Position numbers and translations under genes: made by a program. The notes beneath the pieces were generated by a model, which did not search any database, was not told where the DNA came from, and worked only from the letters and a program-made list of their open reading frames with translations. Source: Osedax fenrisi (lineage: Eukaryota; Annelida; Polychaeta; Sabellida; Siboglinidae). From it: DNA of 64,000 bases. Shown here one piece after another: positions 1-36,589 of this stretch. Location: the NCBI GenBank assembly GCA_964019155.1, contig OZ025239.1, positions 108,679,085 through 108,743,084 of the forward strand. Reading direction: 5' to 3'. Within the stretch, counting starts at the first letter, position 1; every line of letters begins with the position of its first letter.

Positions 1-24463
<24,463 letters not shown>

Positions 24464-24503
24464 CTATACAATTTATAATAATTATTAAATTAATATAGTA
24501 GTG

Positions 24504-24555
<52 letters not shown>

Positions 24556-25594
24556 ATATGAATATGAATGAACTCAGTTTATAGACATACGACTATGTTC
24601 ATATACATATTAAAATATTAGTAAAAGTAATAATATATATATATATATATAATATTATAATAATAATGATTCATCTGTTAATATTCGTTTTGATATAATT
24701 AGTAAATGTAATAATAAAATATACGATACTAAATATAAATTAATAAAAAAAATAAAACACTGTTCATGAACATATGTAAGTTATCATTATATTTAAATCC
24801 ATTGTATCAAAGTAAATAATAATATAATTTAATACAATAATTGTATAATATTAAAATGTATTAAAATATAAAATAGTAAAAGAATGTAACTTTATAAAAT
24901 CGTAATATTGAGAAATTCTTAATAAAAATAGTACATTATTATAAATATGTGTAAAATAAAAATATCTAAAATTTAAATTAAAACAACTAAACAAATCAAT
25001 CAACTTTCAATAAGTACTTATTCAACAACGTTGTTCAATAGCGCCACATTCCTGTCAAATTCCAAATGACTAATATTACAGATAATAATTTAACAAATTT
25101 TAAAACACTAAACGAAACAAGAGGAAAAATAAATATTACAAAATTTAATAAATTAATATTTACTTATAAATATATATTTTAATGTTTTTTTTAGAATAAA
25201 TACATTATTTATATTATACAGATATATTGTATTTTCTAATTTATTTGATTTCAAAGTAGTAGGAGATATTTATTTTTTAGTTTATTTATCTTAAAATATG
25301 TGTTATAATCTAATATATATATTTATTAAGAAATTATATATTAATAATGTGTTTCTATATGTAATTTAAGATCTTTGTATTTTTAAATATTATTTAACAA
25401 AAAAAGTACCAGTACTTGTTAGACTATTAGTGGTCATTTTATTTTATCTATTATTTGTTTATTAATAATTCTTATAACTTTTTTATATAACATAATTCAT
25501 TTTGTTATATTTGATTTATAAATAGTTGACAATACTGTTATGTTATATGCAAATACCTTTCATCAAAAGACATTTATAATTAAAAACTATTAAA

Positions 25595-25841
25595 TGTACA
25601 CCTAATAACGTTATTAAGTGTAAATATTATGAATTAATGAATGAATAATTAGTTACTGATTATTAAATTAATATACAGAAGGATATTTAGAAGCTATACA
25701 TAGCTTATATTAATAATATACTTAAAACAAAAATATCAAATATTTAATATATAATAATATTTATGAAATAAGAAAATATACTAATAATGGTGTACTACGT
25801 GATATTTATATCGAATATACGCATTAATAATGATAATAACT
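25595..25841 (+). repeat. dispersed repeat, also at 52884-53172
   Basis: About 250 bp starting near ACCTAATAACGTTATTAAG and ending GATATTTATATCGAATATAC matches 52884-53172 almost throughout. There the repeat directly precedes LINE endonuclease coding sequence, so it is probably a LINE 5' region. Confidence 0.75.
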
Positions 25842-26423
25842 ATAAATCTGCCATAGATAATATAAAAGACATCGTAAAGTATGATATATTATGGTACCGT
25901 CGTTTTTTGTGTAAAGTTACATATCTATCTAGTTATCGTACTAGCTAGTTCGCCGGTATGTTCGTATAAAAACGCGCGTATACGTCGATGCTATTTGTCA
26001 TTGCTAGTCGTCTTTGTCGGTTTGTTATTGATGCCGGTGTCATATAATAAATCGTCCCCGATTGCCACGTGACTACAAAATCGATGATATTTCACTAAAT
26101 ACACATACGAATCGCTTCGAATTTAAACCACATATAACTAATATGTATATACACACATTTGGAAAAAATCAACTTCTAAGTATGCATTAAAAGAAAGTAA
26201 TACACGCATATATAAAGTAGAATGGAGATGAATCTGATAATACCAGATTAAACGACGATAAATTAATATTTTAAAATTCTGAATTGGCAGAAGTTATTAT
26301 TTTTCAATTCTAGGTCTAATACTATAAAATAGTATTCTAAAATTGTCTCTATCTACCCTTTTAATTAAAAAAACATTATACGCATTTTCAGTTAATTATT
26401 GAATGAGTTGAAATTGGAATTTA

Positions 26424-26452
26424 ATGCGGGTGTCGAGCTCGCAACACCCGCA
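26424..26452. repeat. GC-rich hairpin
   Basis: TGCGGGTGT and ACACCCGCA are perfect 9-bp inverted arms around CGAGCTCGCA. It stands out in very AT-rich surroundings; role unknown. Confidence 0.8.
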
Positions 26453-27084
26453 AAAAGTCATAAATATAGTATATACAAGGCCCTTGTTATATTTTTATAT
26501 TCACGTATTAATAATAATTAATATACTCTATTACTGCTTAATGCATTATATTATCAATGTGACTAGTATCATTGCCTTATTATATAATATAATATACAGC
26601 GTTACTACGCATAAATGCTTCGAGTAATTGTAACGATGATTAATCTTGAGTTTTTTATCAATAAAATTAGGTTATAGTATTTCTAATAAATATAAACAAG
26701 TTTTCTTTAGAAATATTTATAATACAATATAATATTAATACACATTAATATATATATCGATCGATCGATACAGTTAATAATAAATCCTCACAAAACATTT
26801 ACACAATAACAAAACCTCACCATTGTGTGTCGGTAAGAAGAAGAGAGAATAACAAATACAAACGAATTAAAATAATAAATATGTAAGTACACGTAATAAA
26901 GTACTTACCAGGGGTAAGAGCAATTCATTCCATCGAGTATTAAACAGTGTAGCTATAATATTTGTATATGAATATCCTTTATACATGAACTGTAGGTGTG
27001 AAATTCACACAGTAATTTCATTATTTTGATAAACATAATTTGAATGTATATGAATATATTATATATTATATATAATGAATATAT

Positions 27085-28196
27085 ATTATTAATAAAAGTT
27101 AAAATTAAATCTAGAGTTTTTGATAAACCATGGCTAACCCCTTCCATCATTAAATGTATAGGGGAAAATAATAAAATGTATACATTTTTTTAAAATAATC
27201 ATTCACTAATAAATGTATATAAAAATTATAAAAATTGTTTAATGAAAATATTAAAATACATAGAAAAAATATTTTGCCAATAAAATAAAAAATAATAATA
27301 TTAACAATAATTGGCGTACTTTAAATAAAGTCATAGGAAATAATAAAATATCAGGAACTATTATTGATAATAAATTAACAGATTTACAAAATGCTAATTT
27401 GTTCAATTCATATTTTTCAAATATAGGTGTTGAATTAAATAAAAATATACAATACTCAATCAAAATATATATGAAAATATTACTAGTAATAAGAGTTCAA
27501 TTTTTATAAAGCCTGTTTCATCATAAAAATTAAAAATATTGTTTATAATTATGATTCAAAATATAGTACTGATTCCCATGATTTTAACTTTTTTTTTAAT
27601 ACGTAACACTATTTTATCCATTAGTAATATATTATCAATTTTATTTATTAAATGCATTGAAAATGGTGTTTACCCTGATGTACGTAAAATATCTAAAGTC
27701 ATAATTTTATATAAAAAAGAAAATAAAAATGATTGCTTAACTATCATTAACATCACAATTATCACAATTCTACTCTAGTTTTAATATGTGACTGGCTTTG
27801 CGGTAATAAGCTAGATCTTATTATTGATAAAATAAAATAAATTTTATTCCATCGTACAAGAGTAAACATAAATTAAACATCAAAATAAATAATATAGTTA
27901 TAAAACAATCAACTAATTTTAAATTCCTAGGCATTTTAATTGACGAAAATCGTAATTGGAAAATGCAAATAAATAACATTAAAAATAAACTTAACTATGG
28001 ATATAGTTTACTACATAGATATAAATATACATTTAATATTAATAATTTAGTTATGTTATATTTTTCTTTTTTCATAGATATATTAATTATTGTTCTATTA
28101 TATGGGGAAGTACTTACCGTAGCAATATAAAATGAATTCAAATTTTACAAAATAAATATATGATGGCAATATATAAACTTGATTACATTTTTTTAA
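27085..28196 (+). pseudogene. AT-rich LINE (Jockey/CR1-like), 5' part of an interrupted copy
   Basis: Connector KPWLTPSIIKCIGENNKMYT, then NWRTLNKVIG-type, LTDLQNANLFNSYFSNIG and IKCIENGVYPDVRKISKVI segments. The catalytic polymerase motifs are missing (internal deletion near 27780-27840). Then follow FKFLGILIDENRNWKMQI and NKYMMAIYKLDYIF. Multiple stops and frameshifts. Its 3' end continues at 31246 after an insertion of about 3 kb. Confidence 0.8.
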
Positions 28197-28199
28197 GAC

Positions 28200-28262
28200 G
28201 ATCTCAGGGGGGGCCTGCGGGGACAAGGCCCCCCCTGAGATCGGCTAGGCCCCCCCTGAGAT
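28200..28262. repeat. GC-rich perfect palindrome plus direct repeat
   Basis: GATCTCAGGGGGGGCCT (28200-28216) is perfectly inverted at 28226-28242 around a 9-base loop, and AGGCCCCCCCTGAGAT is repeated directly at 28247-28262. It marks the left boundary of the block that interrupts the LINE at 27085. It looks like a transposon end. Confidence 0.93.
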
Positions 28263-28414
28263 TAGATAGGCCCCTAACACTTATTTCATATTAAGTTTTG
28301 TTCATATAGTATTTAATAGATATTCAATTAAATTTATATTATTATTTTATAATTTTATTTATATTATATTTATTTATTAGAATGTATGAATGTTAGTCAT
28401 ATACATTATAGTGA

Positions 28415-31239
28415 GGATCCAATTCAGTATTTATGGTTTGATAAAATATTTTCTAAAATTATGGTAAATATTAAAAATAAATTTTAATAATTTAATTTCA
28501 TCTGATCTCGGAAATGTTTGTCCTAAATGTACAAGTTGTAGAGCAATATTTGAAATAAAATAAGAATATTTACCGATAATATATATTTTAATATTATATA
28601 TATATATATATATACAAAATAATGCAAAAGTCTTACTGAGTATTACTGATACTTGGTTAACGATGATTCTGCTCTAGCTTCCCAACGGACCTCTGATTAT
28701 GTGTTAAGTATTACTTACTAATAGGTCTACATCACATCGTCGTGTTGCCTGGCTTGTTATTCTCATCGGAACTTATGATTATTTCGTCATCCACCCGATG
28801 TTTATCTTCACATGGAATTATGATCTGTAATATTCAGTTTCCTTCATTATTTAGCATTATAATTATACTTATCTACCTTCCACCTTTATATAGCCTATGG
28901 AGTTTCTTAGCTGACCATCTTCTATTTTAGAATCTTTCACATTAGTTAGCACGGTTATTAATGGGGATTTTAATATTCAAATTAACAATGAAAATCATGC
29001 TTCCTTATCTCTGAATAAACTTATATTTGATTATTTTCTGACGCAATATGTTTTCTTTACTAATAACACTAATAGTAATAATATAGACTTTTTTTATATC
29101 TAGCTGATTCTAAATTAATTTCATATCCCACTTAAAGTTATCTAATATCTGATCACTTTGTCATATTATTTGATTTGAACTTACCGACGACACAAATTAA
29201 TCGACCTTCTAGATCGTTTCGGAAAATCTCCCCTATTTATAAACCAATGTGTGTTAACTCTGTATTACATCAACTTAACAACAGTATATCTCCTGATTTG
29301 TCTACACTTTTTGATTATTTTAATTTGGCATTATCTCATTCGCTTGATATTGTTGTACCCTCCATTACTCTTATCAACCGAACCTATTCTAAGTTTTCCT
29401 GGTGTAATACTGAGCTTATTAAACTAAGGCAACTACTTCGTAGACTACAACGTAAATATGCATCCTCTAAATTTGAATCTGATCTTATTTCCTTTAAAGT
29501 TTTCGATCGCTTTACACGAAAAAACTTCTCTCTACCAAATACTTTATTGATATGTTCGGTAGTTATGGAATATCTTCTAAACAAGCTTATCAATTATCAT
29601 TTAACTTAGTAGGTAAAACCCATACCAAGCATCTTCCGGACCAGCCTGGTTTAGTTATTTGTTCATTGTTTGCCAATATCTTCTAACAAAAAGTTTCTAG
29701 AATTATCAATATACTTCCAAACATCAACTCGGCACAACACAATCTCAATTTAATATCCACTCATAATCACTGTTCATATGTTTCGCTTCCCACACATGAC
29801 ATTGCACTCTCTTTGATGACATTATTGCAAACCAATTCCCCCTTGATCCTATTCCACTCAATCTACTTCATAATCACCATATTTTATAGGACTTATCGCG
29901 TAAATAATTCATATATCTATTATATAATCTATTGTTCCACGCTCAATGAAATATTTATGAATTATTCCGATTTAAAAAAACAACTCTTGATCAATCTAAT
30001 GTATCATGTTATCGTCAAATATCCCAGTTATCATCCATAACTAAGATCTCAGAACGAGTTGTGTCCACTCAACTTATTAATTACAGTGTGTGCTAATGTA
30101 GTATATATATTGCATTATACTGCTATTGTTGATAAATATCAAAGTGATTATCTTACTTTTATCATTAATGATATTCTCATATAGTTCATATCTTGATAAT
30201 AAAGCCCCATGCTATATCGTACTACAATACTTATCTAGTACTTTTGATACTCTCGATCACAATATTCTTTCTATTGGACTTAATTAAATTGGAATACACA
30301 GTCAAGTCCACAGTTGGTTTATGTATATTGTTTCATCTAGAACATATTCGGTGAATATTAACTCCTCATTATCTCATTATTTTAACATACATGGTGTTCC
30401 ACAAGGCTCTGTTCTTGGCCCTATTTTTTCATTATTTATATTATTCCTATAAAATCAATTTTCCACAAATATCATAATATTACCTGTCATCTTTATGCCG
30501 ATGATCTTCAGATATATAACTATTTTCTAGTTCTAGTGATTCTGGCCTGATTCAAATATCTATGTTTAATTGTATTAGGTGTACTAGTTTCACTCATTGG
30601 TTCTCTCATAACTCCGTTTCCTTAAATATGACTATAACTAATACTATCATATTCTCAAAACATAGTTAACTGTGGAGAATTCTCCTCTATCAATCACTCA
30701 TCTTTTTCTACTATCTCTTCCAACTTCTCAATCTATAACTATCCTTTGTTTCACTATAAGGCTCTCAACTATACTAATCTCCACACATTAATAATATGAT
30801 ACGCACTGATAACTATTTTCTATATAATATTAGAAAATCTCGTTATAAGCTTACCTTTGCCATGACTAAATGTTTAATTCACTCGATTTTATTCAATAGA
30901 CTTATCTACTAATATTATTATTATATACGTTACCTGTTAACCTGATTCTATTGATTTATTTTATTTTATTATATGCATAAATTTATATTTATATAGTATA
31001 TAATATACACACACAGTGTATTTTTATTTATTGTTTATTTATACCCTGAGTAATTCCAAGACCTTCTATAAGAGGTATTGGTAATTCACATTATGCTTCA
31101 ATATAAGTAATAGAGGATTCTAGTAAATTACTAGTTGTGATATTATTACTAGTATACTAGTTTATATGTTTTACATTTTAGTTTTAAAATTTTGTGGGGC
31201 CTTGCCCCCCCTGGTATAAATTTCTGGCTACGGGCCTGC
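28415..31239 (+). mobile_element. composite repeat carrying a CR1-like LINE, copy 2
   Basis: Matches 14875-18064 from GGATCCAATTCAGTATTTAT to the final CTACGGGCCTGC. The last 44 bp (31196-31239), read on the minus strand, are GCAGGCCCGTAGCCAG, an AT spacer, then CCAGGGGGGGCAAGGCCCC. That arrangement is typical of some DNA-transposon termini. Together with 28200-28414 it splits an older LINE whose 3' end resumes at about 31246. Confidence 0.65.
28630..30990 (+). pseudogene. CR1-like LINE polyprotein, decayed copy 2
   Basis: Same segments as copy 1. The best-preserved frame is 29175-29609 with RPSRSFRKISPIYKPMCVNS and LRQLLRRLQRKYASSK; further on are STFDTLDHNI-like and HGVPQGSVLGP segments in broken frames. 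At the site where the copy at 58730 has a TGA (61244) this copy has CGA, showing the ancestral arginine codon. Nonfunctional. Confidence 0.85.
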
Positions 31240-31245
31240 CTATAA

Positions 31246-31700
31246 TTGCTCCTTATATATTTTTCGATAAATATAACATTCTTAATATCAAAAATAAGAT
31301 TTGATCATGAGAAATTTAGTATTCGTAACAAAGGAGCATGTTTATGGAATTATTTAAATACAACCATATCATCTTTAACGAATTTGAATACTTTTACAAT
31401 GCATATTAAAAACATGCTTTTAAATAATTATATTTAATCACTTACACCTTATCTGTATTGTTTGTTATTTTATTTACATGGTCAAATTTTCTTCTTTTTA
31501 GCTCTTTTAAATTGTTCGTATCGTATACATATTTTTTTTATCTTTGTAGCATTACTTTGGTCTTTCGTTTTCTTTGATTTTTTATAGTTTAACTTATTTA
31601 TTATTTTAGATGCTTTTTAAATTTTTAAATATTTTATCATATATTTTTATTATATTTTATCATTATTGTATTGTTATATACATGATGATTTCTTGGTATT
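31246..31700 (+). pseudogene. AT-rich LINE, 3' end of the interrupted copy
   Basis: IRNKGACLWNYLNTTISSLT followed by FTMHIKNMLLNNYI and a stop at about 31435 is the usual LINE polymerase C-terminus (R-x-K-G-x-x-L-W-N). It continues the copy at 27085-28196. A T-rich 3' UTR of about 260 bp follows. Confidence 0.75.
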
Positions 31701-31917
31701 GAGAGATAAATTTAATTTTATTGTATTGATTTTATATGAGACAGAACACGAATGAATAAAATAGAATTGCAAAATATTTATACTCTTTATATTTATTCGT
31801 TTATGTATTAATTCTCTCATTACCAAGAGCAGGTTAGTATCTCGATAATTTCAATATAACTTCTATACCATACCTGGGTTTTTGATCTCGGTCATCAGCG
31901 TAATCTGATATTATTAT

Positions 31918-31973
<56 letters not shown>

Positions 31974-31979
31974 TAGTGA

Positions 31980-32095
31980 TAAAATAAAACTTCGGACTTC
32001 GAACTTCGAACTGATACTCAATAATTTCGAACTGATACTGGTACTCATTAATTATAAAATGTCGACTCAGACTCGAACTAATACTCGATTATTTA
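31980..32095. repeat. short minisatellite, TTCGAACTGATACTC-like unit
   Basis: Imperfect repeats of ACTTCGAACTGATACTC directly after a (TA)n tract at 31920-31975. Confidence 0.7.
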
Positions 32096-32169
32096 ATATT
32101 ATATTTTGGATCATTTATTCATGATTTTAAAATAAATGTATACACATGAGTAAGGAATCGATTGCATCA

Positions 32170-32212
<43 letters not shown>

Positions 32213-32560
32213 AATTACTAACGAATTAAAGATCAAAGAGAATATATTGGCGTTGATATGCGGACTCTTGTTCGAGTGATATAGTCGTGCATCCATTGTT
32301 TAATGACAATAGTGTACAACAGTAGTTCGTATACGATTATGTCATTTGCTACGTTACGAAAGTGAACGCTATTACAGTATGATTAGTTTGTAGATATATT
32401 ATAGAGAGATAGAGGTTCACCTTGATGTATGTTGTGTGGCGGTAGTCGCCTATATTTATATTACAAACATGATATAGGGAGCGGGTCCACAAAAGTAGAA
32501 TTAGGCATTATGGCGTGCGTTACTTAGTGGAGAGTTCACTAATATAGACATGCACGTAAT

Positions 32561-33095
32561 GTCGACACCCTAGAGATCTCCTAATATATAATTCGAATCA
32601 AAAATGTAATATATGAAATGCTAATCACTGTAAGTCTAATTGATATAAGTATAATTATTTTTTTTAATATTTTTTTAAATTATAAACAAAAAACTGATTT
32701 TTCGTTACATCTCGAACAACTAAATTTATGAAATTTTTGAATTACAATATCGATTATCTATTATTTAAAAATGTATGTATTTTATATATTTAAAATACAT
32801 CTTATATATATAATTATATTTTACAATGTACCGACAATATTTTATATTTTTCATTATTTTTTACAAGGTTTTTTACTTTTACCTAAGCAACATAGCTTTT
32901 CATACATGTTCACACTAATTACACATAATAACGACACCCCTGTTATCTCAGAGTTAAAAAAACTAAATTAAATTTTAAAATAGCTATTCTATGTATATAT
33001 CTACTTAATACTTATATATAAAATTTGGGAATATTTAATTGAGTAATAATAAAGTTATGGAGATGTAATGTCAGGGTGTCGGTATTTGAGTGCTC
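32561..33095. repeat. possible member of the ACACCC-motif transposon family
   Basis: GTCGACACCCTAGAGATCTC at the left and GGAGATGTAATGTCAGGGTG at the right are partly inverted. The inside has CACCCCTGTTATCTC followed by an AAATTAAATTTTAAAA stretch also seen at 4262-4650. Ends are not certain. Confidence 0.4.
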
Positions 33096-33369
33096 TCCAG
33101 TATTCGTTATATTACACATATTTATTAAAATATTCATAATAAAATATTAATCAATAAATCTTAAAATAATATGAATTAGTAAATAAACCTATAGGTATAT
33201 ACGATTATATATTATCCGTTATAATAAGCGGATTTGTTATTAAGCTGGTTTTTAATATTTATAACTCGATTACACATTACCTATCTAGACCGCATATTTA
33301 TTCATATGTACGTAATATAATATGTATAATACTTGAATGAAATGTATACTTTTATTATTTTATTTTGAT

Positions 33370-35066
33370 AACATACATTCTAGAAATAAACAAAGAATAA
33401 TAGGAAATTAATAAAATTAAAGAAATTAAAACGTTTTATAGTTAATGAATAATAATAGAAAATAAAAATAAATTATATAGTAAAAATAAAGAAAATTTAT
33501 CTAAAACAGAAATAAAATACATTATTTTGTAAATCTTATCGACATTTCCACCTTAAATATATTTAATTATTCTTATCTTTATAACCTGTAATAGTAGGTA
33601 ATCCCTAATACATTATTAATTATATAGTTTAATATTTAAATGATAAATTTTAAATATATTACAAAAAGTACATGTTAAAAATTAAATAAACAAATTTTTG
33701 AATATAACAAACAAATAATGTACTACTTATCAAAATGTATTACTTTAAAATCTAAAATCGTATGAATTATTAATTTTATATGATTATATATTAGAAAATT
33801 ATATTTAAAATCCAAATATTCTATAAAAAAAAATAAACGGAAGAGATAATACAATAACAAAGATACAAAATGAAACATAAATGAAAATAAAATTATAAAT
33901 TTCTGTTAAAATAAAGTTGATTGTCAACACAGAATTTGTTTATTTTTTTTTTAAATGAAACAGATACAGATTTATTTTATCATTATTTAATGAATTCCAT
34001 GTATTAACTGATCTATTATTAATTATATTTATGACTATATTATCATAATTATGTATTACATTTAATTTTTTACAATTACCTCTAGATCTACAATTATTCT
34101 AAATGTTAAGAATATCAGATATAATATTAATTATATTATATTATTTATTTTATATATATATTATTTAAAAAATTTTAAAATTGTGATTAGATTTAATTTT
34201 AATCTTCTAAATTCAAGTAATTACAATTTAAAATATTCCAATATCTCTTTATATGATTTATAATTAATATTCTTTGAATTAGTATATACAAATTAGCTTG
34301 TAATTAATATTCTAGTAAATAATCTTTGCACTATTTTAATTTAGTCTATGAGACTACGAAATTTACTAATATTTGAAAAAGGTAACCAAATTATGGTTGC
34401 ATATTATAAAATTCGTCTACATTAAACTTTATATGCAATTAATAATACTCTAGGGGATTTTATAGTAATGAATCCAATAATTTGATTCAAAGAAAATATG
34501 TTTTTTTTATAAATATACTGAATTTGTTTATTAAATAAGAGTTTATAGTCTTGAGAATATATTCTCAAATATTATTCCTAATATTTATAAAAATTAATGT
34601 ATTCTAAATGAATATTATTTATAAAATATTTAAATGGAACCATCAACTTTCCTAAAGTCATAAATGCACATTTTGATAATGAAATATTCAATTACCATTT
34701 ATTTGCCTATTGTTAAAATAAATTTAAATTATGTTGTCAAAGAGTTCTTTCACTCTCAGATGTTTAAGAAAAGTATATTTTGGTATCATCGGTAAATAAA
34801 TCATATAGGTATAAATCCTAAATTATTGAAAATAATATATTAGGGATATCATTAATTTAAAATTAAAATTAAATTGGACTTAAAACCGATCATTGTGGTA
34901 CTCCAGATTTTACAATAGAACTATTTGAAAAATAATTTGTTAACTCGTGTAATTTGAGATATATTCGATATAAAGTATATAACCATTTTATTATTTTATA
35001 AGATATACCGTATGATTTTAATTTATATTATAATTTTTCATGAGTAATAACATCAAAACCTTTCAA
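33370..35066 (-). pseudogene. AT-rich LINE (Jockey/CR1-like), 5'-truncated copy
   Basis: On the minus strand the polymerase begins within motif A (GFDVITHEKL-like), then VKSGVPQ-x-SVLSP near 34900 (motif B, its glycine codon now TGA), and ends RSVNTWNSLNNDK with a 3' UTR of about 550 bp that is also found at 51148-51720. Frame broken by stops. Abrupt 5' truncation at a TA tract (35070-35100). Confidence 0.75.
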
Positions 35067-35067
35067 A

Positions 35068-35105
<38 letters not shown>

Positions 35106-35547
35106 CATATTTTTTATTATTTATTATGTTATCTTTATTGTATCTATACATATTCTTAATTATATATATATAGTTATAAAAGTTATTAATAATTTTAAAT
35201 ATTTATAAAATGTGTATTACAAGGAATTATACAACAATAAACAATAATAATGGTATATGAATTATACCTAGTAGTATATAGTAACTATACTTAATTAATT
35301 TATCAATCATTATGATGAATAGAAATAATATATCTTAGTATTCATTTTATTATAAAATCTAATATATATACAATTATATACATTTTATATATTACATTTG
35401 TTATAGTATTTATAATGACCGAGATAACGGAGATGTCCATGTTAGAACACTCTGTGTAATAAGATACTTTTCCCTAGTATCTATATCACATCTTATAATA
35501 AATAACTTCATATGATTATCTCATTTACATGGATATGTAGTATTATA

Positions 35548-36348
35548 TAAGGAAAATTTCCTAATATACTCAAGATTTCTAAAGTCATTCCATTATTTAA
35601 AAATGGAGATAAATCTAATATTACAAATTATAGACCAATTTCATTGATATCTCAATTTACAAAAAATTATAAAAATTAGAATGATATCTTTTATTGACAA
35701 ATATGACTTAATACATAAATCAAAATTTGATTTTCAAAAAAATATAGATACATCCGTTGCAATAAATATGTTAATGAATGACTTAATTAGAAATCTTGAG
35801 AAAAAATATATTTCTTCAATTGTTTTATAGACCTCAAGAAATCTTTTGATATAATTAATCATGACATGTTATTATATAAATTATCAAATTATGGTTTTAG
35901 AGGTGTTACTTTAGATTTTTTTAGCAGTTATTTAAATGATAGGAAACAAAAAACTGTATATTTTAATAATGAGTCGGATATAAAAAATATTAATTATGGA
36001 GTTCCTCAGGGTTCAGTTCTGGGGCCAATACTATTTATATTATTTATGAATGACTTGCATTTATTTTCTAATATATGTTCAATTATTTTATTTGCTGATG
36101 ATACTAATATTATTTTTAAACATAAAAATATTAATAATCTTAATTCATTAGTTACTAATGAACTTATAAAATTAAAAAATTGGCTTATTATGAATAAATT
36201 AACAATAAATATTGAAAAATCTTGCTATATAATAATTGATAATATAAATAAACAATATTTTGATAATAATATTTATATTGATAATAAACTATTGAATAGA
36301 GTAGAATGCTATACATTTTTAGGAATGCATATTATAATTTATTGATAA
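35548..36348 (+). pseudogene. LINE reverse transcriptase fragment (Jockey/CR1-like)
   Basis: FPNILKISKVIPLFKNGDKS and YRPISLIS lead into an open frame from 35866 to 36345. It contains DRKQKTVYFNNESD, GVPQGSVLGPILFILFMNDL (motif B) and LFADDTNIIF (motif C, catalytic DD). The frame is broken before 35866 and ends after FLGMHI, so both ends are lost. It is the best-preserved catalytic domain of the AT-rich LINE family in this window. Confidence 0.85.
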
Positions 36349-36589
36349 TTTGAAGTACAATATTTAATATTAAATATGTTTATATATTTTATCATACATA
36401 TTTGTGCTAAAATCCTATTTTTATTCTCCTATATTATATAGGTATAATTACTTTTATGATATATTCATATGACGTAGTATTTACATTTATATTACCAACT
36501 ATATATTTGTGTTTTACAGTCAGTAAATTCATATTACACAATGCATATTCTTATGACATTGTTTATATTAAATATAGTATATTTATTCT

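Larger units (their letters stand above)
24464..27084. other. no confident gene; upstream side of the transporter gene
   Basis: AT-rich with scattered repeats. It should hold the missing first transporter exon or its promoter unless these lie farther away. Two weak exon candidates: 26905-26944 on the minus strand, ending in a strong gtaagt donor, but whose peptide does not resemble an ABCC start; and 25881-26072 on the plus strand, an open frame of 63 codons with locally higher GC and one hydrophobic stretch. Neither is supported enough to call. Confidence 0.5.

Noticed and set aside
25881..26072. Small secreted or membrane protein on the plus strand
   Set aside because: Open frame with higher GC and one hydrophobic run, but no homologue, cleavage site or splice evidence; left as uncertain sequence.
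26905..26944. First coding exon of the transporter (strong gtaagt donor, minus strand)
   Set aside because: In the phase required by the next exon the peptide lacks the conserved FF/FW motif and has no obvious start.
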